64,000 bases of DNA from Acinetobacter baumannii (GTDB lineage: Bacteria > Pseudomonadota > Gammaproteobacteria > Pseudomonadales > Moraxellaceae), in assembly GCF_009759685.1 (NCBI RefSeq), contig NZ_CP046654.1, positions 1,674,001-1,738,000 on the forward strand, written 5' to 3'. Numbering within the stretch: the first letter of the stretch is position 1; each line of letters opens with the position of its first letter. Below the pieces are notes generated by a model, which searched no databases, was not told the origin of the DNA, and saw only the letters and a program-made list of their open reading frames with translations. A program made the translations under genes and the position numbers. Below, piece by piece: positions 17,835 to 26,650 of this stretch.

Positions 17835-19643
17835 ATGCCAATAGTGAATCAAAACGCTCGTCCCCATATTGAAAAAATTTTAGCTAATCTGACCCAACTT
17901 CCAGGCGTTTATAAGATGCTAGGGAAAGAGGGGGAGTTGTTATATGTTGGCAAAGCTAAAAATTTAAAAAATCGGGTGTCGAGTTATTTTGTTAAAACCA
18001 TTGAGCATCCGAAAACTCAAGCTTTAGTCGCTCGAATTTATGATATTGAAACGCTAGTTACGCGTTCAGAAACCGAAGCGCTGCTTTTAGAACAAAACTT
18101 AATTAAACAACATCGTCCGCCTTATAACATTATGCTGCGTGACGATAAGTCATATGTTTATATCTTTGTATCGGCAGATAAACCTTATCCGCGAATTGCC
18201 AGTGGACGTGGCAAAGGTAAGCACCAAATTGGTAAATTCTTTGGGCCTTATCCAAGTGCTTATAGTGCCCGAGATACCTTACTGGTTTTACAAAAGCTTT
18301 TTAATGTCCGTCAGTGTGAAAATAGTTACTTTTCACAGCGCAAACGTCCATGTTTGCAATATCAAATCAAACGTTGTTCGGCTCCGTGTGTAGGCTTGGT
18401 CTCACCAGAAGATTACAAAGAAGATGTGAATAACAGTATTCGTTTCTTACAAGGTGATACCAAAGAGTTAAACCAGGAACTGATTGCGAAAATGGAGCAG
18501 GCAGCGGCAGATCTTGAATTTGAAAAAGCGGTTTTTTATCGAGATCGGTTGTCTTTACTTCGCGAAGTACAAGCACAGCAAGCTGTTTTCAAAGTGAAAG
18601 GTGAAGCTGATATTTTGGCAATTGCCTATCAGGCTGGCGTGACATGTGTGCAGATTATGCATGTACGTAACGGACGTATGTTGGGAGGTAAAAGCTATTT
18701 CCCTGATATGTTAGGCGATGACCTTGGTCAAATGCTAAGTGACTTCATGGCAAACTTTTACTTTCAGGTTGCCGATGAAGTACCAAGCGAACTGATTGTG
18801 AATACTGCCTTACCTGACCGTAAAGAGCTGGAAGAAGCCTTAGCACAGCAGTTTGGAAAGAAAGTCCAGATTAAGAGCAGTGTACGAGAAACACGTGCTG
18901 AATGGTTAGAACTTGCCGAAATGAATGTTCAACATGCAATTAAAGGGCAGTTGAGTAACCACTTAGAACTCAATGAGCGTTTCCACCAGCTTGAGCAGGT
19001 AGTTGGCCGTCCAATTGATCGGATTGAATGTTTTGATATTAGTCATACCATGGGCGAAGCACCGATCGCATCATGCGTAGTGTTTGACCAAGGTGGAGCA
19101 CGTAAACGGGACTATCGCCAATTTGCCATTCAAGATATTACTGCGGGTGACGATTATGCAGCAATGCGCCAAGCTTTAACGCGTCGCTATAAAAAGGCAA
19201 TGTTACCAGATCTGCTTTTAATTGATGGTGGTAAAGGCCAGCTCCATATGGCCATGGAAGTAATGCAAGAGCTTGGGTTAGAAGCTTTTATGGTAGGTGT
19301 ATCGAAAGGTGAAGGCCGTAAACCGGGGCTTGAAACGCTTCATTTTACCGATGGCACAAAAATCCAGTTACCTGAAGATAGTAAGGCGCTACATTTGATT
19401 CAACAGGTGCGTGATGAAGCTCACCGTTTTGCCATTACTAAACACCGAGCTAAACGTGATAAACGCCGCAGTACTTCAGTTTTAGAAGCAATTCCGGGCT
19501 TAGGACCTAAACGCCGCCGAGATTTATTAACACATTTTGGTGGTATCCAAGGTGTGTTAAAAGCATCTGAAAAAGAACTGACAGTCGTGCCGGGCTTAGG
19601 TGAAGTGATGGCAAGAACGATTTATAAAATTTTGCATGAGTAG
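17835..19643 (+). CDS. uvrC: excinuclease ABC subunit C
   Basis: Nuclease of nucleotide excision repair; it makes the 3' and 5' incisions around a UvrB-marked lesion. The 602 residues match the family. The N-terminal GIY-YIG domain shows LPGVYKMLG and [18 protein letters not shown] (3' incision). A UvrB-interaction UVR motif sits near residue 210-240 ([17 protein letters not shown]), the RNase H-like 5' nuclease has DISHTMG and LLIDGGKGQ, and the C-terminus has the tandem helix-hairpin-helix ([18 protein letters not shown] and VPGLGEVMA). It starts eight bases after the remnant at 17711-17827. Ribosome binding site is weak. Confidence 0.97.
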
Positions 19644-19690
19644 TCATGTCTTGAGAAGATGAGTGACAAAAGCGCTCGTAAATTAATAGC

Positions 19691-19704
19691 TGAATGATCA
19701 TTCA
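19691..19704. promoter_or_regulatory. perfect 14-bp palindrome, TetR-type operator candidate
   Basis: TGAATGATCATTCA is a perfect palindrome 60 bases upstream of the acyl-CoA thioesterase start. Its arms match the TGAATGA/TCATTCA arms of TetR-family fatty-acid regulators such as Bacillus FadR, although the spacer is shorter. Confidence 0.5.
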
Positions 19705-19763
19705 CATATTGGTCAAAATGATGAAAGATATTTCTTAATCATGCGCATGATTTAGGGATATGA

Positions 19764-20558
19764 ATGTCATTACTGCAACTATGGGAAGATGTAAAACAAA
19801 ATGAATGGATTGATATACCCGCAGGATGGTTACAGGGCCGTACCGTTTTTGGTGGCCTTGTTGCTGGGTTATTAATGCAAAAAGCATGCTCCTATATTCA
19901 AGATTCAAATAAAAGATTATTAACTTGTAGTGTTACTTTTGTAGGCCCTGTACAACAAGGCGCTGCCCGATTGACTATTGAAGTTTTAAGAGAAGGAAAG
20001 TCAGTCACTACGCTTGAAGCACGTTTATGGCAAGATGATGCGGTACAAACGATTTTGGTTGCAAGTTTTGGGGCTTCTCGTGCATCGAGTATTGAGGTAA
20101 AGCAAGAGCCAGTCGTCCCTGCTTATGTATCACCTGAAAATTTATCTGTCATTCCTTTTGCGAAACATATGCCTGAATGCTTTCAGCATTTTGAAGTCTG
20201 TTGGGCTGAGGGGAATTATCCGGTAACGGGAAGTAAACAACCCGACTTTGGTGGCTGGTCAAGGTTCTCACCAGAGCAGCATGCGAATCGTCAAATGACA
20301 TTATCTGATTTGATTGTTCTTATGGATATTTGGCCACCGAGTGTTTTGCCTATGTTTAAGCAAGTTGCACCTGCAAGTTCTTTATCATGGCATATTACTT
20401 ATGTTCATCCAGTTCGGCACCAGTTGTGTGACTGGTTTAAATATAAAGTAACTACTGAATATGCAGCTGAGGGGTACTCCACAGAATATGCATATCTTTG
20501 GGATCAAAATGATCATTTAATTGCAATCTTGCGGCAAACTGTTACGGTATTTACCTAA
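19764..20558 (+). CDS. acyl-CoA thioesterase family protein (double hotdog fold)
   Basis: A 264-residue protein predicted to hydrolyse acyl-CoA or a related thioester. The N-terminal hotdog half shows GRTVFGGLVAGLLMQKA (the helix and loop typical of TesB-like thioesterases) and LLTCSVTFVGPVQQGAARLTIEV; the C-terminal half has the second hotdog with DLIVLMDIWPPSVLP, SSLSWHITYVHPV and a strand pair. The Asp in LMDIWPP is in the place of the TesB catalytic Asp. Substrate chain length cannot be told. It stands between uvrC and pgsA; a palindrome at 19691-19704 suggests its own regulation. Confidence 0.82.
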   Translation: MSLLQLWEDVKQNEWIDIPAGWLQGRTVFGGLVAGLLMQKACSYIQDSNKRLLTCSVTFVGPVQQGAARLTIEVLREGKSVTTLEARLWQDDAVQTILVASFGASRASSIEVKQEPVVPAYVSPENLSVIPFAKHMPECFQHFEVCWAEGNYPVTGSKQPDFGGWSRFSPEQHANRQMTLSDLIVLMDIWPPSVLPMFKQVAPASSLSWHITYVHPVRHQLCDWFKYKVTTEYAAEGYSTEYAYLWDQNDHLIAILRQTVTVFT

Positions 20559-20676
20559 GTAATCTACTTTCTCGATTCACATATTTCGTATAAAGTGGCT
20601 GTTACAGATAGATACAATATTGAAGTATGTGTCTTTGTCTGTTAAAAGATGCGTGAAGACTAAATTGGCGGTGTTT

Positions 20677-21264
20677 ATGACCACAGGGCGAATCCTGAAT
20701 ATCCCAAATATCCTAACTTTGGCGCGTATTGCGCTTATTCCTGTATTTTTGGTGATTGCATATTGGCCGCCTGCAATAGGTATTGGTGAGCACGTAGGAA
20801 GTATGACACGTCATATTATCTTGACGGCTATTTTCGTGCTGGCTGCCGTAACCGACTGGTTTGATGGCTATTTAGCACGAACTTTAAACCAGACTTCAGC
20901 ATTTGGCCGTTTCCTAGACCCGGTTGCAGATAAACTTATGGTTGCAGCTGCACTTATTGTTTTAGTGCAGTGGAAACCGACAATTGCGATGGCTTTCGCT
21001 GCAATTGTTATTATTTCACGGGAAATTACTGTGTCTGCTTTACGTGAGTGGATGGCAGAACTTGGCGCGCGGACCAGTGTAGCCGTATCAACAGTCGGTA
21101 AATATAAAACTGCATTTCAAATGATTGCGATTAGTGTATTCCTGTTGAATTGGCAGCCTTTAGAAGTATTGGCCTATGCTTTGTTATATACCGCCGTTAT
21201 TTTGACTTTATGGTCAATGTTTATTTATTTAAAAGCTGCATGGCCATACCTAAAGCAGCCATAA
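20677..21264 (+). CDS. pgsA: CDP-diacylglycerol--glycerol-3-phosphate 3-phosphatidyltransferase
   Basis: Inner-membrane enzyme that makes phosphatidylglycerol phosphate, the committed step to phosphatidylglycerol and cardiolipin. The CDP-alcohol phosphotransferase signature DGx2ARx8Gx3Dx3D is complete (from DGYLAR to DKLM). About five membrane segments. ATG 20677 gives IPNILTLARI at the expected distance from the N-terminus; an upstream in-frame start at 20620 would add 19 residues unlike the family. Length from 20677 is 195 residues, usual for PgsA. Followed by a terminator. Confidence 0.92.
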   Translation: MTTGRILNIPNILTLARIALIPVFLVIAYWPPAIGIGEHVGSMTRHIILTAIFVLAAVTDWFDGYLARTLNQTSAFGRFLDPVADKLMVAAALIVLVQWKPTIAMAFAAIVIISREITVSALREWMAELGARTSVAVSTVGKYKTAFQMIAISVFLLNWQPLEVLAYALLYTAVILTLWSMFIYLKAAWPYLKQP

Positions 21265-21280
21265 AATTAAAAAGATTTTC

Positions 21281-21309
21281 AAAAGCCTTTCCTTGCGAAA
21301 GGCTTTTTT
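21281..21309 (+). terminator. Rho-independent terminator of pgsA
   Basis: AAAGCCTTT (21282-21290) pairs with AAAGGCTTT (21298-21306) around a 7-nt loop and is followed by T. Confidence 0.9.
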
Positions 21310-21386
21310 ATTGGAAAGTGCAAGAATCGGGTCGTCATGGTGTCTTGGCTACTTTAAAGTAAGATTGAGTACTAAGGAGGTGACAG

Positions 21387-22241
21387 ATGCAAATGCTTTC
21401 TTCTCGGCAATTTGCTGCGATTGCCACAATTATTGAATATTTATATGAACATCTAGACCAGCAACCAAGCTTAGAAGATGTCGCTACATATATGAATTTA
21501 AGCCCGAGTTATATCCAGCGGCAGTTCCAAGAATGGGTAGGCATTAGCCCTAAGAAGTTTGTGCAATATATGAGTTTGCAGCAAGCAAAATATTATTTAA
21601 TGCAGCAACGTAGCTTATTAGATACTGCTTTAAATACTGGACTGTCGGGTACGGGTCGTTTACATGATTTGTTTATTCAGCTTGAAGGGATGACCCCTGG
21701 TGAATACAAGCAGCAAGGTGATGGCGTTGAACTGAATTATTCAGTTGAAACGAGTCCATTTGGTGACTTATTGGTAGTAAGTAGTGATAAAGGGATTTGT
21801 TCTGTTCGCTTTGTTGATAATAGTAAGAACATACAAGAAATCGTTAAACAGTATTTTCCGAAAGCTCAATTAAAAAATCACTCTCCGATTTGGCATCAAC
21901 AGATTGCACAGTGGTTTAGACAAGATTTCTCAGAACATTTACAGCAGAAATTACCGCTTAATCTTGCAGGAACACCATTTCAGCTACAAGTATGGGAGGC
22001 ACTGCTTACTATTCCCGAAGGACAGTTACGAACCTATCAAGATATTGCTGAGCAAATTGGAAAACCTAAGGCAGTCAGAGCAGTGGCTACAGCAATTGGC
22101 CAAAATCCGATTGCGTATTTAATTCCATGTCATCGGGTCATTCGCGCAACAGGAATGGTCGGTGAGTACCATTGGCAAAAAGGGCGTAAACTGGCATTGT
22201 TAGCTTGGGAGATGGCTAAGCAGCAAGGGAAGATTGCATGA
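21387..22241 (+). CDS. Ada-like protein: AraC-type HTH fused to O6-methylguanine-DNA methyltransferase
   Basis: A 284-residue fusion. Residues about 10-110 are an AraC-type DNA-binding domain (YLYEHLDQQPSLEDVA... LSPSYIQRQF). Residues about 120-284 are a methylated-DNA--protein-cysteine methyltransferase with the active site PCHRV (Cys248) and the DNA-contact helix RTYQDIAEQIGKPKAVRAVATAIGQNP. The N-terminal Zn/phosphotriester domain of E. coli Ada is missing, so methylphosphotriester sensing as in E. coli cannot apply. AAGGAGGTG precedes ATG 21387. It overlaps alkB by 4 bases, giving one alkylation-repair operon. Confidence 0.92.
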   Translation: MQMLSSRQFAAIATIIEYLYEHLDQQPSLEDVATYMNLSPSYIQRQFQEWVGISPKKFVQYMSLQQAKYYLMQQRSLLDTALNTGLSGTGRLHDLFIQLEGMTPGEYKQQGDGVELNYSVETSPFGDLLVVSSDKGICSVRFVDNSKNIQEIVKQYFPKAQLKNHSPIWHQQIAQWFRQDFSEHLQQKLPLNLAGTPFQLQVWEALLTIPEGQLRTYQDIAEQIGKPKAVRAVATAIGQNPIAYLIPCHRVIRATGMVGEYHWQKGRKLALLAWEMAKQQGKIA

Positions 22242-22849
22242 CACTAGATTTATTTTCTCCAGAACCTTGTTCAAACTTATTGCCTTATGATGGTGAGGTT
22301 CAGGATTATGGATGTATTTTAACTGCCGAAGAAGCTGAACAATATTTTCATTATTTGTACCACCATTTGGCGTGGCGACATGATGAAGCGAAGCTATATG
22401 GCAAGCACTTTATAACACCTCGTAAAGTTGCTTGGTATGGAGATGAGCATTATCGATATAAATATTCTGGTGTCTTTCGTGATTCTTTACCGTGGGACAA
22501 AGCACTTGCTCAGCTAAAACAGCAAGTAGAGCAGATCCTTTCAGAAAAATTTAATTCTTGCTTGGCAAATCTTTATGAAGACGGAACTCAAGGAATGGCT
22601 TGGCATAGTGATTCGGATGTGTCTTTAGCTAGAACCACTACAATTGCCTCTTTAAGTTTTGGAGCAACGCGGAAATTCTCTTTTAGGCATATTCAAACCA
22701 AAGAAAAAGTTGAGATGTGGTTACAACCGGGTCAACTTATTGTGATGCGTGGTGAGACTCAACAATATTGGCAACACCGTTTAAATCGTTCAACCAAAAT
22801 TTTACAACCACGGATTAACCTGACTTTTCGTCAGTTCAAATTTTCATAA
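22238..22849 (+). CDS. alkB: AlkB-type 2-oxoglutarate/Fe(II) DNA repair dioxygenase
   Basis: Oxidative demethylase that repairs 1-methyladenine and 3-methylcytosine. The 203 residues carry the iron triad His123, Asp125 (WHSDSD) and His180 (QQYWQHR) and the 2-oxoglutarate-binding Arg pair RINLTFR (Arg192, Arg198). The length and motif order match the shorter ALKBH2/3-like bacterial members rather than the E. coli AlkB subtype in detail, so the symbol is a family name. Translationally coupled (ATGA overlap) to the Ada-like gene, which fits a joint alkylation response. Downstream lies no strong terminator, but an inverted repeat at 22923-22959. Confidence 0.9.
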   Translation: MTLDLFSPEPCSNLLPYDGEVQDYGCILTAEEAEQYFHYLYHHLAWRHDEAKLYGKHFITPRKVAWYGDEHYRYKYSGVFRDSLPWDKALAQLKQQVEQILSEKFNSCLANLYEDGTQGMAWHSDSDVSLARTTTIASLSFGATRKFSFRHIQTKEKVEMWLQPGQLIVMRGETQQYWQHRLNRSTKILQPRINLTFRQFKFS

Positions 22850-22922
22850 GTTTTTTCTAAAAATTGGGCAAGAAAAAAGCCCATGATGGCAACATGAGCT
22901 TATTCCTCTGAGGGAGAGCCTA

Positions 22923-22959
22923 CTATTGATGAGCTGCTGATGAAAAGAATCATCAATAG
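22923..22959. repeat. inverted repeat between alkB and the IclR gene
   Basis: CTATTGATGA (22923-22932) and TCATCAATAG (22950-22959) are perfect 10-bp arms around 17 bases. Neither side has a T-run. It lies between convergent genes and may be a weak terminator for both. Confidence 0.5.
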
Positions 22960-23043
22960 GTGCTAAAATCATAATATGAGAATATTTGGATATTTTCAAT
23001 GCTTCAAAGTGTAAGAAAACTTTAAATTATCAAAAATATTATT

Positions 23044-23817
23044 TTAGATCTCGCCCTTTTCTGAAAGTTCCATAAAGCGCTGCTCAATCAATGCCGCGTT
23101 TTCTTGCAAAATTTCAATCAACTTTTCAATATTTAAAAAATCAAAGCGGTTCTTTGATGCGACTAACGTTAAAGCCAAAGGAACTTCTTTACTCGAAAAA
23201 CGAACGGGTACAGCAAGCCCGGAAACATTCGGATCAATCTCACCTTGCGAGAAATAGAAGCCTTGTTTTTTTATTTTACGCATACGTTGAATAAAGCTAG
23301 GTTCGTCTACAGCAAAACCTGATTCAGACAGCTCATGTTGAAAACGTTCATAGTAGTCATGCATGCGTTGTTTGCTTAAATGTGAAACCATCGTTTTTGG
23401 TGAGGCCCCAACATAAATTGGGCGTGGGCAGCCTCGACCATATGAAAGTAATTCAGTATCTTTAAAAATCTCATGATGAATATCAATGCAGTAGTCATCA
23501 TTTAAATAGGTGAGTAAACAGCAAAGTTCAGTACGCTCTACAATATTTCGCATAAATGGCGTGCTGATTTGGACCAATGGATCGGTTGTTCTAGATACAT
23601 AGTCAAGAACTGCTATTTTTGAGCCTAAAGTGTAATCGCCAGAAGTACCATTAATACGTTTTAATAAGTCGGCTGATACGAGTTCTTTCAGATAACGGTA
23701 GCTGGTCGGTTTAGACAAGCCAAGTTCTTCGCAAATAATATCGACATTAATCACTGGTCGTGAAACGGAAAATAAATCCAGTACGGTTAAAATTTTGCCA
23801 AAACTTGAAATTGCCAT
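23044..23817 (-). CDS. IclR-family transcriptional regulator
   Basis: A 257-residue regulator. Residues about 1-75 are the winged HTH (ILTVLDLFSVSRPVINVDIICEELGLSKPTSYRYLKEL), the rest the GAF-like IclR effector domain (VGASPKTMVSHL, then SGLAVPVRF). IclR proteins usually respond to small carboxylates or aromatic acids. It is divergent from the FUSC efflux operon at 24313, with about 500 bases between, and is the likely local regulator of it. The effector is unknown. Confidence 0.92.
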   Translation of the reverse strand: MAISSFGKILTVLDLFSVSRPVINVDIICEELGLSKPTSYRYLKELVSADLLKRINGTSGDYTLGSKIAVLDYVSRTTDPLVQISTPFMRNIVERTELCCLLTYLNDDYCIDIHHEIFKDTELLSYGRGCPRPIYVGASPKTMVSHLSKQRMHDYYERFQHELSESGFAVDEPSFIQRMRKIKKQGFYFSQGEIDPNVSGLAVPVRFSSKEVPLALTLVASKNRFDFLNIEKLIEILQENAALIEQRFMELSEKGEI

Positions 23818-24312
23818 GATGTCTTATTCGTATCCTTAATAAACGGGTCACACTTGAGTTCTTATAACAGAAAAATTGAAGCTTTGTCTCAATTCCAAGA
23901 TAACTGCCTGATTTAAATATTTTACGCTCAGAATCAGAAAAGTTCTCTTGATTCACACATCATATATGATTAACTAAAAACATATCAAATTATCAAATAA
24001 AGATATTTTAGTTGACTAAATCACTTTAATTTGAAAAAATTGTGCAACAAAATATCTAATCGAGAAAGTGGTTTGTTCTATCGGCTTTCTTGATGTCTCT
24101 TCTTTCCTAAGCTTGGTCGTATAAATAGCGGTCAAACTGAAATCATCTCGGTACATCATGCAGAGATGTAGGAAAAATCATTGTATTGAAGGATGCTCTC
24201 ATTAACTCATTTGTCTTATAGGCAAATGACAAAGTCGTATTGTCTTTTTTTAAAAGCAAACGGACACTGATGAGCATGCTCATCAGTTCAAATCTATATT
24301 TGAGATGAGTTC
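23818..24312. other. 495-base divergent regulatory region with several dyads
   Basis: No convincing gene. Four inverted repeats are visible: TTTAGT-TG-ACTAAA at 24007-24020; CATCTC (24144-24149) / GAGATG (24163-24168); CATTTG (24208-24213) / CAAATG (24223-24228); and a 22-bp perfect palindrome at 24266-24287. The promoters of the IclR gene and the efflux operon must lie here. Confidence 0.6.
24266..24287. promoter_or_regulatory. 22-bp perfect palindrome upstream of the efflux operon
   Basis: The half-site ACTGATGAGCA is repeated in perfect inverted symmetry about position 24276/24277. It ends 25 bases before the FUSC start codon, so as DNA it could be an operator and as RNA a hairpin over the ribosome binding region. 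Confidence 0.55.
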
Positions 24313-26412
24313 ATGTTATTAAAGCAAATACTGGCTTTCCGCCCGAGTAAGCTTGATCTAATTTTTGCAATAAAGACATTTATTGCCGGTATGTTGGCAT
24401 TATTTGTTTCGTTCGAATTAGACCTGATTAATCCAATGTGGTCGATCGGTACCGTCCTGATTATCGCCAATCCTTATTCGGGTATGGTGTCGTCTAAGTG
24501 TGTTTATCGTTTATTGGGAACGGTAGGCGGGGCCATTATTGCCTTAACCATTACTCCGCATCTGATTAATACGCCGTGGATTTTTACGGTTGTGTTATCA
24601 CTATGGGTGGGCTTTGCGCTTTATGTGTCTTTATTAGATCGGACTCCTCGCAGTTATGCATTTATGTTGGCAGGTTATTCAACCGCAATGATTGTGTATA
24701 ACGCGATTACTTATATTGATCAGTACAATATTTTTGATATTGCTTTGGCACGTGTACTTGAGATTTCAATTGGTGTGATTTCGAGTGCGGTTGTGTCTGC
24801 GACTATTTTGCCCATGCATATTGGTTCGGCAATCAAACAGCGTGTAACGAAAACCCTCAAAGATACAGAAAACCTGTTTGCTAATTTGTTAAATGCAGAT
24901 CAACAGCAAAACAATACACAGCTTTTAGCTGCTATTACTCGTGATACAACCGATATTCATGCTCTGGCAGTTCACTTGAGCTATGAAAAAGGTGAGTTGC
25001 ATGGTATGACCAAACCTTTGCAAGAAATGCTCCATCAAATGTCGATGGTGGTTGCAAACTTGGTTGCCTTATCTGAACGAATTAAACAACTGCAAGAACT
25101 CAATTTTATTGAAAGTCATTCAGATAAATTAAAGCAGCTTTCAGGGCATGTGATTCATTTTCTGGAACAAAAAGATCAGATGACTGATGAAAATATTCTG
25201 CAGTTACCTGACGAGTTTGAAAATGATTTCTTGAACTTAAATGATTCGGCTTCTGAACATCAGCAAGTGTTATTGGCTGCCATGAAAATGGATGTGCGTC
25301 ATTTCATTAGTAATGTTTTAGCTGTAAAAGTTTTATGGCAACGCATCAAGCAAGGTAATAAAGAGATTCCAGATAACATTACCCCAATGACTACGACCTA
25401 TCCAAGTTTACACCGAGATCATGGCGTAGCCGTCAGAGGTGGTATTAGTGCAGTGCTGATTACATTTATTGTGACTGGTGTGTGGATTCTTTCTGGCTGG
25501 AAAGCTGGGTTCATGATGGCACAGATCGGTGCAGTAACTGCCTGTATCTTAACGGCCCTAGATAACCCAGTTCCTGTCTTGCGTATTTTTATATGGGGCA
25601 GTGTGGCCTCGGCGGTTTTAGTTTTTATTTACGCGTTTGGTATTTTTCCTCATGTCACAACATTTTGGGAACTTGGACTCGTTTTATTACCAATGTTCTT
25701 GTTTGCGGTTTCCATGATGGCGAATCAGGCACTCATGCCGGTCGGGATGGTGCTAGGTATTAATACTATGATGGGGCTGAACTTGCACAATGCTTACAGC
25801 ATGGACGCAGTGTCTTATTTAGATAGCTCATTTGGTATGGTCATGGGCGTATTGGTGTCATTAGTCGTTATTGATGTTGTGCGTGCCATGTCACCCGATA
25901 CCAGTGCAAACCGTATTTTGGCTTTACATTACCGTGCGATGCGCCAAGCCATATATATTCCTTATGGTATTGAATTTAAAGTTCACTTACGGGGGATGTT
26001 AGACCGTGTTGGTGTCTTAAATACTAAAATGGTTCAGTCAGAAGAGATCAAAAAATCTATTCAACAGGCTTTGGTTGAATCAAGTGCGATCATTGATTTA
26101 AGCCGACTACAAGAGCTAGCAAATCAAGTTCCGACATCTTCAGAATTGGCCCATCACATTGGCCGTTTGCAACAAGATTTAGATGAGCTATTTAGAGCTA
26201 AAGAAAATGAAAAAGGTGAAAGTGATGTATTGGTACAGCACATTCACCAAACCTTATTTGAACTTAAACAACTTGCTTCAAATATTGAAGATATGACTCT
26301 GCGTCAAAGATTATTTATTTCACTAAATAATATTGCTTATAGCATGTGTCATGTTTCATCAAACCAAATGAATGCAGATCGTACGCTTACAGGAGCCACA
26401 GCGCATGGGTGA
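24313..26412 (+). CDS. FUSC-family efflux transporter (AaeB-like)
   Basis: A 699-residue inner-membrane protein of the fusaric-acid-resistance/aromatic-acid exporter family. The N-terminal block (about 15-190) and the second block (about 370-540) each hold a set of membrane helices; a long cytoplasmic-type helical region lies between them and another at the C-terminus. With the DUF1656 protein and the HlyD protein that follow it matches the AaeB-AaeX-AaeA layout of p-hydroxybenzoate efflux in E. coli, so export of an aromatic acid or similar organic acid is likely. Preceded by a divergent IclR regulator; overlaps the next gene by 8 bases. Confidence 0.88.
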   Translation: MLLKQILAFRPSKLDLIFAIKTFIAGMLALFVSFELDLINPMWSIGTVLIIANPYSGMVSSKCVYRLLGTVGGAIIALTITPHLINTPWIFTVVLSLWVGFALYVSLLDRTPRSYAFMLAGYSTAMIVYNAITYIDQYNIFDIALARVLEISIGVISSAVVSATILPMHIGSAIKQRVTKTLKDTENLFANLLNADQQQNNTQLLAAITRDTTDIHALAVHLSYEKGELHGMTKPLQEMLHQMSMVVANLVALSERIKQLQELNFIESHSDKLKQLSGHVIHFLEQKDQMTDENILQLPDEFENDFLNLNDSASEHQQVLLAAMKMDVRHFISNVLAVKVLWQRIKQGNKEIPDNITPMTTTYPSLHRDHGVAVRGGISAVLITFIVTGVWILSGWKAGFMMAQIGAVTACILTALDNPVPVLRIFIWGSVASAVLVFIYAFGIFPHVTTFWELGLVLLPMFLFAVSMMANQALMPVGMVLGINTMMGLNLHNAYSMDAVSYLDSSFGMVMGVLVSLVVIDVVRAMSPDTSANRILALHYRAMRQAIYIPYGIEFKVHLRGMLDRVGVLNTKMVQSEEIKKSIQQALVESSAIIDLSRLQELANQVPTSSELAHHIGRLQQDLDELFRAKENEKGESDVLVQHIHQTLFELKQLASNIEDMTLRQRLFISLNNIAYSMCHVSSNQMNADRTLTGATAHG

Positions 26413-26611
26413 GTTTAATGTCTACGGTATTTACGTGCCTGCTTTGCTCGTCCAAGCCATTTTTGCATATATATGTTTTCGCTGGTTAAGTCCCTTAACC
26501 AACAAATGGATTGCACAAGGCTGGATTGCATTACCCAGTATTTTCAATTTGTGTTTTTACCTTTTACTACTTTTGGTGATACACCAAATTTTTGTTGGGT
26601 TAGGTGCTTAA
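26405..26611 (+). CDS. DUF1656 small membrane protein (AaeX-like)
   Basis: A 68-residue protein with two membrane segments, starting GEFNVYGIYVP, the DUF1656 signature. ATG 26405 overlaps the FUSC gene end and follows AGGAG; an in-frame upstream start at 26372 would lie deep in that gene. It is nearly always found between an FUSC permease and a HlyD adaptor; its exact role is not known. Confidence 0.88.
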   Translation: MGEFNVYGIYVPALLVQAIFAYICFRWLSPLTNKWIAQGWIALPSIFNLCFYLLLLLVIHQIFVGLGA

Positions 26612-26650
26612 AGATGATTGCCAGATTAAAGATTGAGTTAGGTGAGTAAA

